DNA of 64,000 nucleotides. Source: JBFWNG01 sp050251195. GTDB taxonomy: Bacteria; Bdellovibrionota_B; Oligoflexia; Oligoflexales; Oligoflexaceae. Positions 1 through 6,557 of the stretch are shown piece after piece (the first letter of the stretch is position 1; each line of letters starts with the position of its first letter). Where the stretch lies: contig JBFWNG010000005.1 of assembly GCA_050251195.1 (NCBI GenBank), forward strand, positions 1 to 64,000, given 5' to 3'. Under the pieces are notes generated by a model that saw only the letters and a program-made list of their open reading frames with translations, ran no database searches and was not told the origin of the DNA. A program made the position numbers and the translations under genes.

Positions 1-28
1 AATCAATTCCGATAATAGAAACTTGCAT
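1..28 (-). CDS. Start of a leftward gene, possibly an IS110-family transposase (partial)
   Basis: Read leftwards, a GGAGG ribosome-binding site stands five bases before an ATG, followed by MQVSIIGID and then the window edge. A hydrophobic strand ending in Gly-Ile-Asp right at the N-terminus is typical of IS110/IS116-type transposases, whose first catalytic Asp lies in such a strand. Nine residues cannot prove this. Another enzyme with an N-terminal beta-strand (an NAD-binding protein, for example) would more often read GAG than GID. The non-coding stretch in front and the repeats beyond it fit a mobile element. Confidence 0.4.
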
Positions 29-161
29 GTGGTCCTCCGCATTGAATTAGTTAATAGAAGCAGTTCATTAACTATGGCTCATAGAAGCCGGTTTTTCAAA
101 TGCGGCTGGACCATCCCATTATGCTCACGCCAACGAATCTAAGGAGAATTAAGAGAATTAA
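29..161. other. Non-coding leader beside the leftward gene, with several small inverted repeats
   Basis: No credible coding frame is visible. The stretch holds several potential hairpins: AGTTAAT pairing with ATTAACT around 46-78, GGCT pairing with AGCC around 76-90, and AGCCG pairing with CGGCT around 86-117. If the leftward gene is an IS110 transposase, this is where the element's non-coding end, which in that family encodes the bridge RNA, would lie. This is an inference from position and structure only. Confidence 0.3.
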
Positions 162-260
162 GGGGACAGTCGAACGCCCAATTATTAGGAGAATTAAGGG
201 GACAGTCGAACGCCCAATAATTAGGGAATTAAGGGGACAGTCGAACGCCCAATAATTCAG
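162..260 (+). repeat. Three tandem copies of a dispersed GGGGACAG...CCCAATAATT repeat
   Basis: Three near-identical units begin at 162, 198 and 233. Each starts GGGGACAGTCGAACG and ends CCCAATAATT (the first copy reads CCCAATTATT), with AT-rich GAATTAA spacers. The last unit touches the stop codon of the acyltransferase gene. The same unit recurs in both orientations near 46.0-46.5 kb, so this is a dispersed family and not a local duplication. It resembles REP-type intergenic repeats; no transposase of the REP-associated kind is visible. Confidence 0.8.
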
Positions 261-937
261 GAGCCGCTGAATATTCCGGATTTAAGTGTCCCGTGAAAGT
301 GGCAGCAGGGGTAGACAGCGGTGTTGGGCATGAGAAGGGTGCCGGGGGAAAGGACGGAGTTGCAGCCGGTTTGGGCGGAATCGCCGACAATGGCGCCGAG
401 CTTTTTGAGGCCGGTGGCGACGACTTGGTCGGTGATGGGGTGTCTGACTTTGACTAAGCCGTGATTGACTTTGACGTTGGCGAGTTTTGTGCCGGCGCCG
501 AGATTGACGTTGTTGCCGAGGATGGAATCGCCGACGTAGGCGAAGTGGGCGGCTTTGGCGTTGGGAAAAAAGATGGAATTCTTCACTTCGGTGGCATGGC
601 CGACGACGGCTTTTGCGCCGATGTAGCATTGTCCTCTCAGGAAAGCCCCGTGTCTCACCTCTGCGCCTGCACCTATATAGGTGGGGCCCTGGATAAAGCA
701 AAAGGGACCGACTTCTGCGCCTTCTTCCACGAAGACGGGGCCCTCGATTTGCGCCTGGGGGGAAACCTTGCCAAGCACGACAGGGCCTTTTCCGGCTCCC
801 TTGCGGTCTAAGAAATCCTTCATCCATTTTTTATATTTTTCGCCCATGAACGCGAAGGGGTCTGCCAACAGATCTTGGCTAATCTCCAAAACGCTGTCTT
901 TGTTAATGAGAAGATCGAGGGTTATCGGGCTGATCAT
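257..937 (-). CDS. Left-handed beta-helix acyltransferase/nucleotidyltransferase-like protein (GlmU C-terminal type)
   Basis: A 226-residue protein with a short helical N-terminus (about residues 1-55) followed by an extended run of hexapeptide-type repeats in which V/I/A residues recur every six positions with GA and GN turns (PTYIGAGAEV, CYIGAKAVVG, LGNNVNLGAGTKLANV). This is the parallel beta-helix of the sugar O-/N-acyltransferases. The 'GNNVNLGAGTKLAN' stretch resembles the C-terminal acetyltransferase half of GlmU, which acetylates glucosamine-1-phosphate for UDP-GlcNAc synthesis. The nucleotidyl (pyrophosphorylase) half is absent, so this is not a complete GlmU; stand-alone relatives are usually annotated as glucosamine-1-phosphate acetyltransferase-like. 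A CGGGGAC stretch precedes the ATG by a few bases. It stands alone on its strand and its stop codon abuts the dispersed repeats. Confidence 0.8.
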   Translation of the reverse strand: MISPITLDLLINKDSVLEISQDLLADPFAFMGEKYKKWMKDFLDRKGAGKGPVVLGKVSPQAQIEGPVFVEEGAEVGPFCFIQGPTYIGAGAEVRHGAFLRGQCYIGAKAVVGHATEVKNSIFFPNAKAAHFAYVGDSILGNNVNLGAGTKLANVKVNHGLVKVRHPITDQVVATGLKKLGAIVGDSAQTGCNSVLSPGTLLMPNTAVYPCCHFHGTLKSGIFSGS

Positions 938-1071
938 GGTTGTCCCCGGTCGTTAAAGTAAGCCCTCGCATTAAAGAGCAAGGAAATATTTGCCGATCAA
1001 TGGAGTAAGCACATTGAAATGTGATTAGCACATCTAGCACTATGCTGGAATAATTTTTTAAGAGGTTTTCA

Positions 1072-1299
1072 ATGGTGGATATGAATCGATTTAAAGCTAG
1101 CGTGAAGCAGTGGATCAAAGATCATCCCGCCGGAACAACTTCTGAACTACGCGACTTCTGCGAAGAGCAGATTCCACCCCATAAATTCACTTCATGTAAT
1201 TGGCTTATTGATCAGACAATCGACTGGTACAAACATATCTTGCACAATAGAGAACACCAGGCGGTGCTCTCCGACGACAGTTGGGATGAGGTAGATTAA
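1072..1299 (+). CDS. Small hypothetical protein
   Basis: A 75-residue soluble protein rich in charged and aromatic residues (several Trp and His), with no signal peptide or membrane segment. An AGAGG ribosome-binding site lies six bases before the chosen ATG; a second ATG three codons later (MNRF) is a possible alternative. The fold cannot be named. Its C-terminus is acidic (DDSWDEVD). It converges with the next gene, whose stop codon is only three bases away, so the two genes end back to back with no terminator between them. Confidence 0.65.
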   Translation: MVDMNRFKASVKQWIKDHPAGTTSELRDFCEEQIPPHKFTSCNWLIDQTIDWYKHILHNREHQAVLSDDSWDEVD

Positions 1300-1301
1300 T
1301 T

Positions 1302-1595
1302 CTATTGTTTATTGTTAAGAAGAGTTCTGATCCGGTCAAATTCGCTTTCAGGTACGATATCGAGTACATCCAAGTCTTGAAACCCTAAGTCCGTTATCCA
1401 GTTCACATTGAGCATTTCCGGCAAAGTGGAGACCACTTCCGTCCCGTCTTCGTGCTCGTAGAACTCATAAGCCTCGATAATCTTCCCGGTACGGGACATT
1501 TGATAATAGTGATAGCCATCGCCGTTCACCATTCGGCCGTCGCGCGAGTCTCCTGTCCAATATTCCTTCGCAAAAACAATATCTTGGGATACCAT
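1302..1595 (-). CDS. Small hypothetical protein
   Basis: A 97-residue acidic soluble protein that I do not recognise. An upstream in-frame ATG (at 1610) would add five residues, but a perfect AAGGAGG sits between the two ATGs, five bases before the internal one, so MVSQDIV is the likely start. The N-terminal half is rich in Tyr and Gly (GDGYHYYQMSRTGK, AYEFYEHEDGTE), suggesting a small beta-rich fold, and the C-terminal half is probably helical. No signal peptide and no Cys. Confidence 0.65.
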   Translation of the reverse strand: MVSQDIVFAKEYWTGDSRDGRMVNGDGYHYYQMSRTGKIIEAYEFYEHEDGTEVVSTLPEMLNVNWITDLGFQDLDVLDIVPESEFDRIRTLLNNKQ

Positions 1596-1764
1596 GTCGG
1601 CCTCCTTCATGCCACATTCCTGGTATCGGCAGAAAAAATAGGGAAGTTGATAATATAATTGAAAATAGTAGGAATATTAGCTATTTGCATAAATAGGATG
1701 CCCGGTGCGCCTTCGGCGCCGGGGTGGCGAATAGCGTCCTTAGAGACGAAAGACTCCTTTGGGA

Positions 1765-2490
1765 TTACGAACTGAGCCCATGGCCAAATCGGTTAAATCG
1801 GAATGTCGGCAGAGACTCGTTCTCTGGAGTAAACATGCTCCAAATGACGAACACAGCTTTGCCGCGGACGTAGGACAAGGGAACGGGACCCCAGATGCGT
1901 GAGTCCGTGGAATTATCGCGGTTGTCGCCGCTGACGAAGACACTATCTTTGGGCACAACGAAATCCTCGCCTGCAGGCCAGTTTTCTGTAAAAGTCTTGT
2001 GCGAGAGGTCGTTTTGCATGACCCAATGCTCTTTGCCGTCAAGGGTTTCCCGGAACAGAATTTTGATGTTGGCTTCGTCTTTTATGTCGGAGAGTATGGA
2101 TCTATCCGCATTTGCATCTGTGCGAGGTTGAGGTTGGTCGTTGATGTAGAGAATATCATTCACGAAACGAATTCTGTCGCCGGCCACGCCGACAACCCGC
2201 TTAACATAGTCAATGCTGGGATCTTTGGGGAATCGAAAGACAATTATATCGCCTCGCTGTGGCGTCCCCCATTCCCAGAGCACGACGTCCGTAAACGGCA
2301 ATTTGAGGTTGTAGGAAAGCTTGTTCGCAAGGAGACGGTCACCCACCTTAATGGTCGGTTCCATGGAAGCCGTAGGGACATGGTAGGGGGAGGCTATTGA
2401 CCACCGGAAACACAGGATTGCAAAGATGAGAATCGCGATCGATCTCAGGTTTTCGGGGCTCCAGAAACTGGGGGCATTTTTTTCCGTCAT
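1765..2490 (-). CDS. lepB: Signal peptidase I
   Basis: Membrane-bound serine protease that removes signal peptides from exported proteins. The 241-residue chain has one N-terminal membrane segment (about 17-33), then the catalytic serine in VPTASMEPT (Ser42), the general-base lysine in DYVKRVVG (Lys97) and the conserved SGDNRDNSTDSR box near residue 190. These are the family's box B, D and E motifs in the right order. A single anchor and this length are usual outside the enterobacteria, whose LepB has two. The wealth of secreted proteins and lipoproteins nearby fits a general housekeeping role. A GC-rich inverted repeat (about 1697-1722) beyond the stop might terminate the transcript, but it has no T-run. 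Confidence 0.95.
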   Translation of the reverse strand: MTEKNAPSFWSPENLRSIAILIFAILCFRWSIASPYHVPTASMEPTIKVGDRLLANKLSYNLKLPFTDVVLWEWGTPQRGDIIVFRFPKDPSIDYVKRVVGVAGDRIRFVNDILYINDQPQPRTDANADRSILSDIKDEANIKILFRETLDGKEHWVMQNDLSHKTFTENWPAGEDFVVPKDSVFVSGDNRDNSTDSRIWGPVPLSYVRGKAVFVIWSMFTPENESLPTFRFNRFGHGLSS

Positions 2491-2587
2491 CAGGCTGCCT
2501 TTAGTAAATTTAGTAAAAAGATAAAAAAGAACTATTTCGAAAGGTTTACCATAAATTATTTGGACGGAAACCTCAATTGCGTTTCTG

Positions 2588-2766
2588 GTGAGATCCTTCG
2601 CTGCGCTCAGGATGACGGTTTGCGCTCAGGATGACGGCCCGCGCGGGTGTCGCTCAGGATGACGGTTTGCGCTCAGGATGACGGCCCACGCCGGTGTCGT
2701 TCAGTTTGCGCTCCGGATGACGGCCCACGCGGTGTCGCTCGGTTTGCGCTCAGGATGACGGTCAAA
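2588..2766. repeat. Imperfect tandem repeat with GCTCAGGATGACGG core
   Basis: About six copies of GCTCAGGATGACGG or close variants (CTCCGGATGACGG) alternate with two spacer types, TTTGC and CCC(A/G)CGC...GGTGTC, so the array is composite: a short core nested in a longer unit of about 55-65 bases. It fills the gap between the signal peptidase promoter and the next gene. No coding frame is supported in it. Confidence 0.75.
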
Positions 2767-2783
2767 TATCCGATAACAAGGTT

Positions 2784-3080
2784 ATGTTCAAGACCATGAG
2801 AAATGGCGTTTTATTCCTATTGTTCGCTCATGCGAGCCAAGGCTTGGCATTTTCTGCGAACAAGGTCTTCTTCGAGAGGCTGCAAAGCGGACGATGCCGC
2901 ATTTCGATCGCTTACACGGTGCCGGCTTTGAAAGAATTTCGAGAGGCGCAGATTGAGTATGCAAGCCAGAAAGAGGCTGAGGATATCTATTGGAAGCTCG
3001 TTTCGGGCGCCGATTTCTACTTTTCTTCAGCAGGAACCTTGCGTTTTGAGACGCCGCAATCGAAACCCGAAAGATGGTGA
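2784..3080 (+). CDS. Small secreted or periplasmic hypothetical protein
   Basis: A 98-residue protein with a probable N-terminal signal peptide: MRNG followed by VLFLLF and then small residues (HASQGLAFSA), cleavage perhaps after LAFSA. The rest is soluble and mixed helix/strand, with one Cys. Two in-frame ATGs exist; neither has a strong ribosome-binding site (an AAGG lies very close to the first, and the second, 12 bases later, gives a tighter signal peptide). It converges on the PfkB-kinase gene with 13 bases between stops. I do not recognise the family. Confidence 0.55.
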   Translation: MFKTMRNGVLFLLFAHASQGLAFSANKVFFERLQSGRCRISIAYTVPALKEFREAQIEYASQKEAEDIYWKLVSGADFYFSSAGTLRFETPQSKPERW

Positions 3081-3093
3081 TCCACTACGTCCA

Positions 3094-4065
3094 CTACACT
3101 TGCTTGACTTTGTCGAGAGCCGGAGCGGAGACTGTCGCGCCGATTCTGCTGATAACGTCGCTTGCCAAAGTAGCAGCAATTTGACCACACTTTTCCAACG
3201 CTAAGCCGTTACAAATTCCATATAAGAATCCTGACGCAAACATGTCGCCGGCAGCGGTCGTATCAACAACTTGGGTTGGCACGGGGCTTACTTTTATCCG
3301 GCGATCCTTCTCGCCAACAATGGCGCCTCGCGCTCCGAGTTTCACGACGGCTACGGAGCCCGCGGCAGTAATCCTATTGACGACTTCGGCCGGAGCACAT
3401 TCGAAGAGAATTTTGGCTTCCTCTTCGTTTGCAAAGACGATATCGACGAGATCAATGAGTTCTATGAATTTTTCTCTGAATCGTTTCACGACAAATGGAT
3501 CGGCGAGGTCAAAGGATACAAGCGTTCCGCTCTCCTTTGCCAAATTTATGGCTTGTTGAATGGCCCCTTTTTGACCGTCGGTATCCCACTGGTATCCGCA
3601 GAAGTGGAACACTTTTGATCGAGTTATTTCGTCCGCAGGAACCAGCGATTCCGTGAACAAGCGGCTGGCGCCAAGATGTGTGTTCATTGTGCGCTCGCCG
3701 TCGGGAGTGATGAGAACCACGCATGAACCTGTGGGCTCTTGGTGGTTAAGGATTTTGTTGTCGATGCCCAATAATTTCATTCGATTCAGAATCTGATGAG
3801 AGAATTCGTCCTTTCCTACCATTCCTGCGAAGAATGTCTTCATGCCCAGGCTGGCAAGTGTTCGAATTGCATTAAGCGACGACCCGCCGAGTTCGTGAGT
3901 TTTTTCCTTATTTTGGAAGTAGGACAGAATCTCACGTTGGCGCTCGGATTCGACGAGATGCATCACGCCTTTAGTCAAGCCAAGCGTTTTTAAGTCGCTT
4001 TCTTCAACTTGAATGAGAATGTCGATGAGGGCGTTACATATAGTCGATACGTGATATTTTCGCAT
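3094..4065 (-). CDS. PfkB-family carbohydrate or adenosine kinase
   Basis: A cytoplasmic ribokinase-type sugar/nucleoside kinase of 323 residues, a normal length for the family. It has the N-terminal substrate-binding glycines (GGSSLNAIRTLASLG, near residue 60) and the C-terminal ATP/anion-hole signature DTTAAGDMFASGF (near residue 263), in which the last GD holds the catalytic Asp. The usual DTTGAGD has Ala in place of the first Gly here. The overall pattern (MHLVES, TGSCVVLITPDGERTMNTHLGAS) is closest to the adenosine kinase subgroup, which phosphorylates adenosine or a related nucleoside, but substrate cannot be fixed from sequence. It is the last gene of a leftward run from the chemoreceptor, 70 bases after the preceding gene. 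Confidence 0.85.
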   Translation of the reverse strand: MRKYHVSTICNALIDILIQVEESDLKTLGLTKGVMHLVESERQREILSYFQNKEKTHELGGSSLNAIRTLASLGMKTFFAGMVGKDEFSHQILNRMKLLGIDNKILNHQEPTGSCVVLITPDGERTMNTHLGASRLFTESLVPADEITRSKVFHFCGYQWDTDGQKGAIQQAINLAKESGTLVSFDLADPFVVKRFREKFIELIDLVDIVFANEEEAKILFECAPAEVVNRITAAGSVAVVKLGARGAIVGEKDRRIKVSPVPTQVVDTTAAGDMFASGFLYGICNGLALEKCGQIAATLASDVISRIGATVSAPALDKVKQV

Positions 4066-4135
4066 GCAAAGGGGTCCTTTTTAAAACTCCTTTTTAATGG
4101 GGGGTGTCCCAGAAAGTCAATAGATTGTTGAGGAT

Positions 4136-4909
4136 CTAGGCGGTTTTCTTGTCCTGGGCGGACGGTGATTGGACATCGTCGTTAATGACAAATATTGCCC
4201 GTAAAGTGCGAGATCGAGTTGCAACAGATGCTTTCACCGGAATGACGAAAGCAACGTCAAAGACGTTTGGTCCCTTTTTGTGAAGCATGAAAGAGTGAAC
4301 TCCTGTTCCGGAGAAGGCCTCAGTTATGGACAGAGAGAGAGCCTCGATTTTTTTAGGGGATTGAATTTCCATCGAGACGACAACTTTGTGTCCGTCAGAG
4401 CCCAACGATGCGGTGCGGTCGCTGGCGGCATTGAAGCTGAAGTGTTGGGCTATGTTGTGGATCAGACTTGCTGTGAATCCTGAGAGGCCGAAGTATGTTT
4501 GCCAATCGGCGTCGGCAGCTTTTTCAACAACGGGTTTGATTGCAACAGTCGCGAATTTTGATCCCCAGCCCAACATATCCTCTGCTTTAACGGACGTTGC
4601 GGCGCGGCCAAATTGCGAGAAAATAACGAACAACGATTCGCTTGCAAGATGATCTGTCGGATCAATAACGCACGAGAGATAGGTGACGTCGCGCTCTTGC
4701 GGATACGGTATTTTCCCTTCAACATTCTGTTCGATCATAACGATGCGTTCGCGCGAAGGCGCTTGCGATTGGTCGTGCTGCGCACTTTCAGAATTCTTCG
4801 TCAACGCGCTTAATTGCGCGCTTGCATTATTAATTGCAAGCGAACAACATCGACACACGAGTCGTGCGAGTCCCGAAAGTTTCTCGATGTTTTGAAAAAA
4901 ACGAACCAC
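4136..4909 (-). CDS. Hypothetical protein with GTG start
   Basis: A 257-residue protein without signal peptide or membrane segments. The N-terminal 60 residues are basic and low in complexity, and the remainder (from about residue 60) alternates strands and helices. The frame opens with GTG preceded by AGAGAG; a later in-frame ATG at 4738 (MIEQNVEGK) lacks a ribosome-binding site, so the GTG was preferred, though not firmly. There is no recognisable motif. It lies between pgsA and the PfkB-type kinase on the same strand with 70-90-base gaps and may share their transcript. Confidence 0.6.
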   Translation of the reverse strand: MVRFFQNIEKLSGLARLVCRCCSLAINNASAQLSALTKNSESAQHDQSQAPSRERIVMIEQNVEGKIPYPQERDVTYLSCVIDPTDHLASESLFVIFSQFGRAATSVKAEDMLGWGSKFATVAIKPVVEKAADADWQTYFGLSGFTASLIHNIAQHFSFNAASDRTASLGSDGHKVVVSMEIQSPKKIEALSLSITEAFSGTGVHSFMLHKKGPNVFDVAFVIPVKASVATRSRTLRAIFVINDDVQSPSAQDKKTA

Positions 4910-5001
4910 TTCGCTCTCTAAAAATGAGTCCTATTTTGGTTTAAGGGCCATCTATGTTTTCGGAATAACTCTAATAAAATTGAGTCGCTATAGCGGGGAT
5001 T

Positions 5002-5559
5002 TCAAAATTGTAGGTTGGTTTTTTTCCAAAAATCGTGGACGTACTGATAGGCGGAAAAATAAGAAACGAGCAGGGCAATCCATGCCGTTACCATGCCGAC
5101 ACCGTGAAAGCTGCCGACATTGATGAAAAGGCAGAAGAGACTTAAGTCGAGAATCGCGGTCTTAAGCTTTCCCAAATCGGTGACATCAATGGAAAAGCCT
5201 TCTTCTTTTGCCGCAAGCCTAATTCCTGATATGGCAATTTCGCGACAAAGAAACAATATAGCAAGGAAAGTAGGAAGATTCCCTCGATTTGACAAGAGGA
5301 CAATGACGGCCGTCGTAAGGAGCTTGTCCGCAACCGGGTCAAGAACTTTGCCCAACTTGCTCACGGAATTATATTTCCGTGCGAAGTAACCGTCAAAGAA
5401 ATCGGTAACAGCGCCAATTGCAAACAATATCGCGCTAAAAATGTCAAAAAATTGAATGTCGAGCGGGTAACAGATCATGAGGAGCGGAATGACTGCTATT
5501 CTAACGAGAGTAAGTTTGTTGGGAATATTTCTAATCCCAGTATCTTTGTAGTCTTCCAT
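5002..5559 (-). CDS. pgsA: CDP-diacylglycerol--glycerol-3-phosphate 3-phosphatidyltransferase
   Basis: Integral membrane enzyme that makes phosphatidylglycerophosphate, the first committed step to phosphatidylglycerol. The 185-residue chain shows the CDP-alcohol phosphatidyltransferase signature DG..AR........G...D...D (DFFDGYFARKYNSVS, then GKVLDPVADKL) around residues 52-80, and several hydrophobic segments. It begins IPNKLTLVRI, the usual start of PgsA, including the Asn/Thr/Arg pattern. The chain length matches the family. The other members of this superfamily (phosphatidylserine or cardiolipin synthases) are less likely given that N-terminus. It follows the flagellin gene by 68 bases on the same strand. 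Confidence 0.9.
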   Translation of the reverse strand: MEDYKDTGIRNIPNKLTLVRIAVIPLLMICYPLDIQFFDIFSAILFAIGAVTDFFDGYFARKYNSVSKLGKVLDPVADKLLTTAVIVLLSNRGNLPTFLAILFLCREIAISGIRLAAKEEGFSIDVTDLGKLKTAILDLSLFCLFINVGSFHGVGMVTAWIALLVSYFSAYQYVHDFWKKTNLQF

Positions 5560-5627
5560 TACCCCTAGTCCATTGTCTATCTTTAATATTTAACAATTTT
5601 TTGTGATTTTAGCACCTTCAAAAAACA

Positions 5628-6557
5628 TTACTTCAGTATCGATCCAATAAGGCTTAGCGTCAGGTTCGCATTCATGTTGTTTTGGGCTAGGAGGCCGGTT
5701 GTTGCCTGAATGAGGATATTGTTGTGCGCCATTTTACTTACTTCCTGGGCGTAGTCCGTGTCCGCGATCTTGGATTTGGCGGCGGCGATGTTCTCTGCGA
5801 ATACGTCGTTATAGTCCAGGGCTCTATTGAGCCTTTCCTGCATTGCGCCAAACACCGCCCGGTGCATGTTTAAGCGGTCAAGTGCCATGTCGTATACAGT
5901 TGTGAACTCCTCGTCGTCGGGGACCATAAGATCTTGCGCGTCTTCGAAACTGATCCCGTCTTCTCCCGCGCTTCCTAGGAGGTCGAGTGCGCTTCGAAGG
6001 CCCAAGCCGTCTGTCGTTGCCACAACGGATTTGAAATCGTCAAATCGTAACGAGTTGACGTCGGTATCGGCGTTTTCGTCGGAGTGCATAGAGTCCCCGA
6101 CGTGGAATATGAGCGATTCCGGCGCGCGTTCGCTTTCGCCGTTGAGCAGAGGGATTCCGTTAAACTCTGTCGTTTCAGAAATCCGGTTTATTTCGTTCAT
6201 GAGGGCTTCGTATTCAACAAACAAGAATTTGCGTTCATTGTCGGTAAGGGTAGTGCTTGCTGCGGAAACGTTGATTTCTTTGAGGCGCATGACGATATTG
6301 TTGACTTCGGAGAGGCCAGCCTCCGCGGTTTGCAAGAGAGACACCGCGTCGTTGATATTGCGTTTTGAAGCCGAAAGGCCTCGAAGCTTGAATTCAAGAC
6401 CCTCTGCCAGTGCGCGCTCCGAGGGTCGAGGATCTGATGATGTGAAAACCTGCCCACTGCTCAATTTCTCAAGAGAGTCATTGTACTCTTTGCGAGCCTT
6501 GTCCAAATGTTTGGTCAATGAGTCGCTGATTACTTTGTTGTTAATTATAAACGCCAT
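5628..6557 (-). CDS. fliC: Flagellin
   Basis: Filament protein of the flagellum, 309 residues. The conserved helical ends are present: an N-terminal D0/D1 part (MAFIINNKVISDSLTKHL...SLEKLSSG, then the AEAGLSEVNNIVMRLKEI helix) and a C-terminal D1/D0 part (AAKSKIADTDYAQE..., ATTGLLAQNNMNANL...LIGSILK). The middle is short, with no large D2/D3 outer domain. Its ATG shares its A with the TAA stop of the preceding chemoreceptor gene, so the two are translationally coupled, an unusual partnership. No other flagellar structural gene is in the window, so this is an isolated flagellin locus, perhaps one of several paralogues. No sigma-28 or sigma-54 site was seen directly in front of it. Confidence 0.9.
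   Translation of the reverse strand: MAFIINNKVISDSLTKHLDKARKEYNDSLEKLSSGQVFTSSDPRPSERALAEGLEFKLRGLSASKRNINDAVSLLQTAEAGLSEVNNIVMRLKEINVSAASTTLTDNERKFLFVEYEALMNEINRISETTEFNGIPLLNGESERAPESLIFHVGDSMHSDENADTDVNSLRFDDFKSVVATTDGLGLRSALDLLGSAGEDGISFEDAQDLMVPDDEEFTTVYDMALDRLNMHRAVFGAMQERLNRALDYNDVFAENIAAAKSKIADTDYAQEVSKMAHNNILIQATTGLLAQNNMNANLTLSLIGSILK

Noticed and set aside
461..956. Plus-strand open frames over the acyltransferase gene
   Set aside because: Shadow frames of the beta-helix gene; no ribosome-binding sites and no coherent protein pattern.
1697..1722. GC-rich inverted repeat beyond the signal peptidase stop as a terminator
   Set aside because: The pairing needs a bulge and there is no T-run on either strand.
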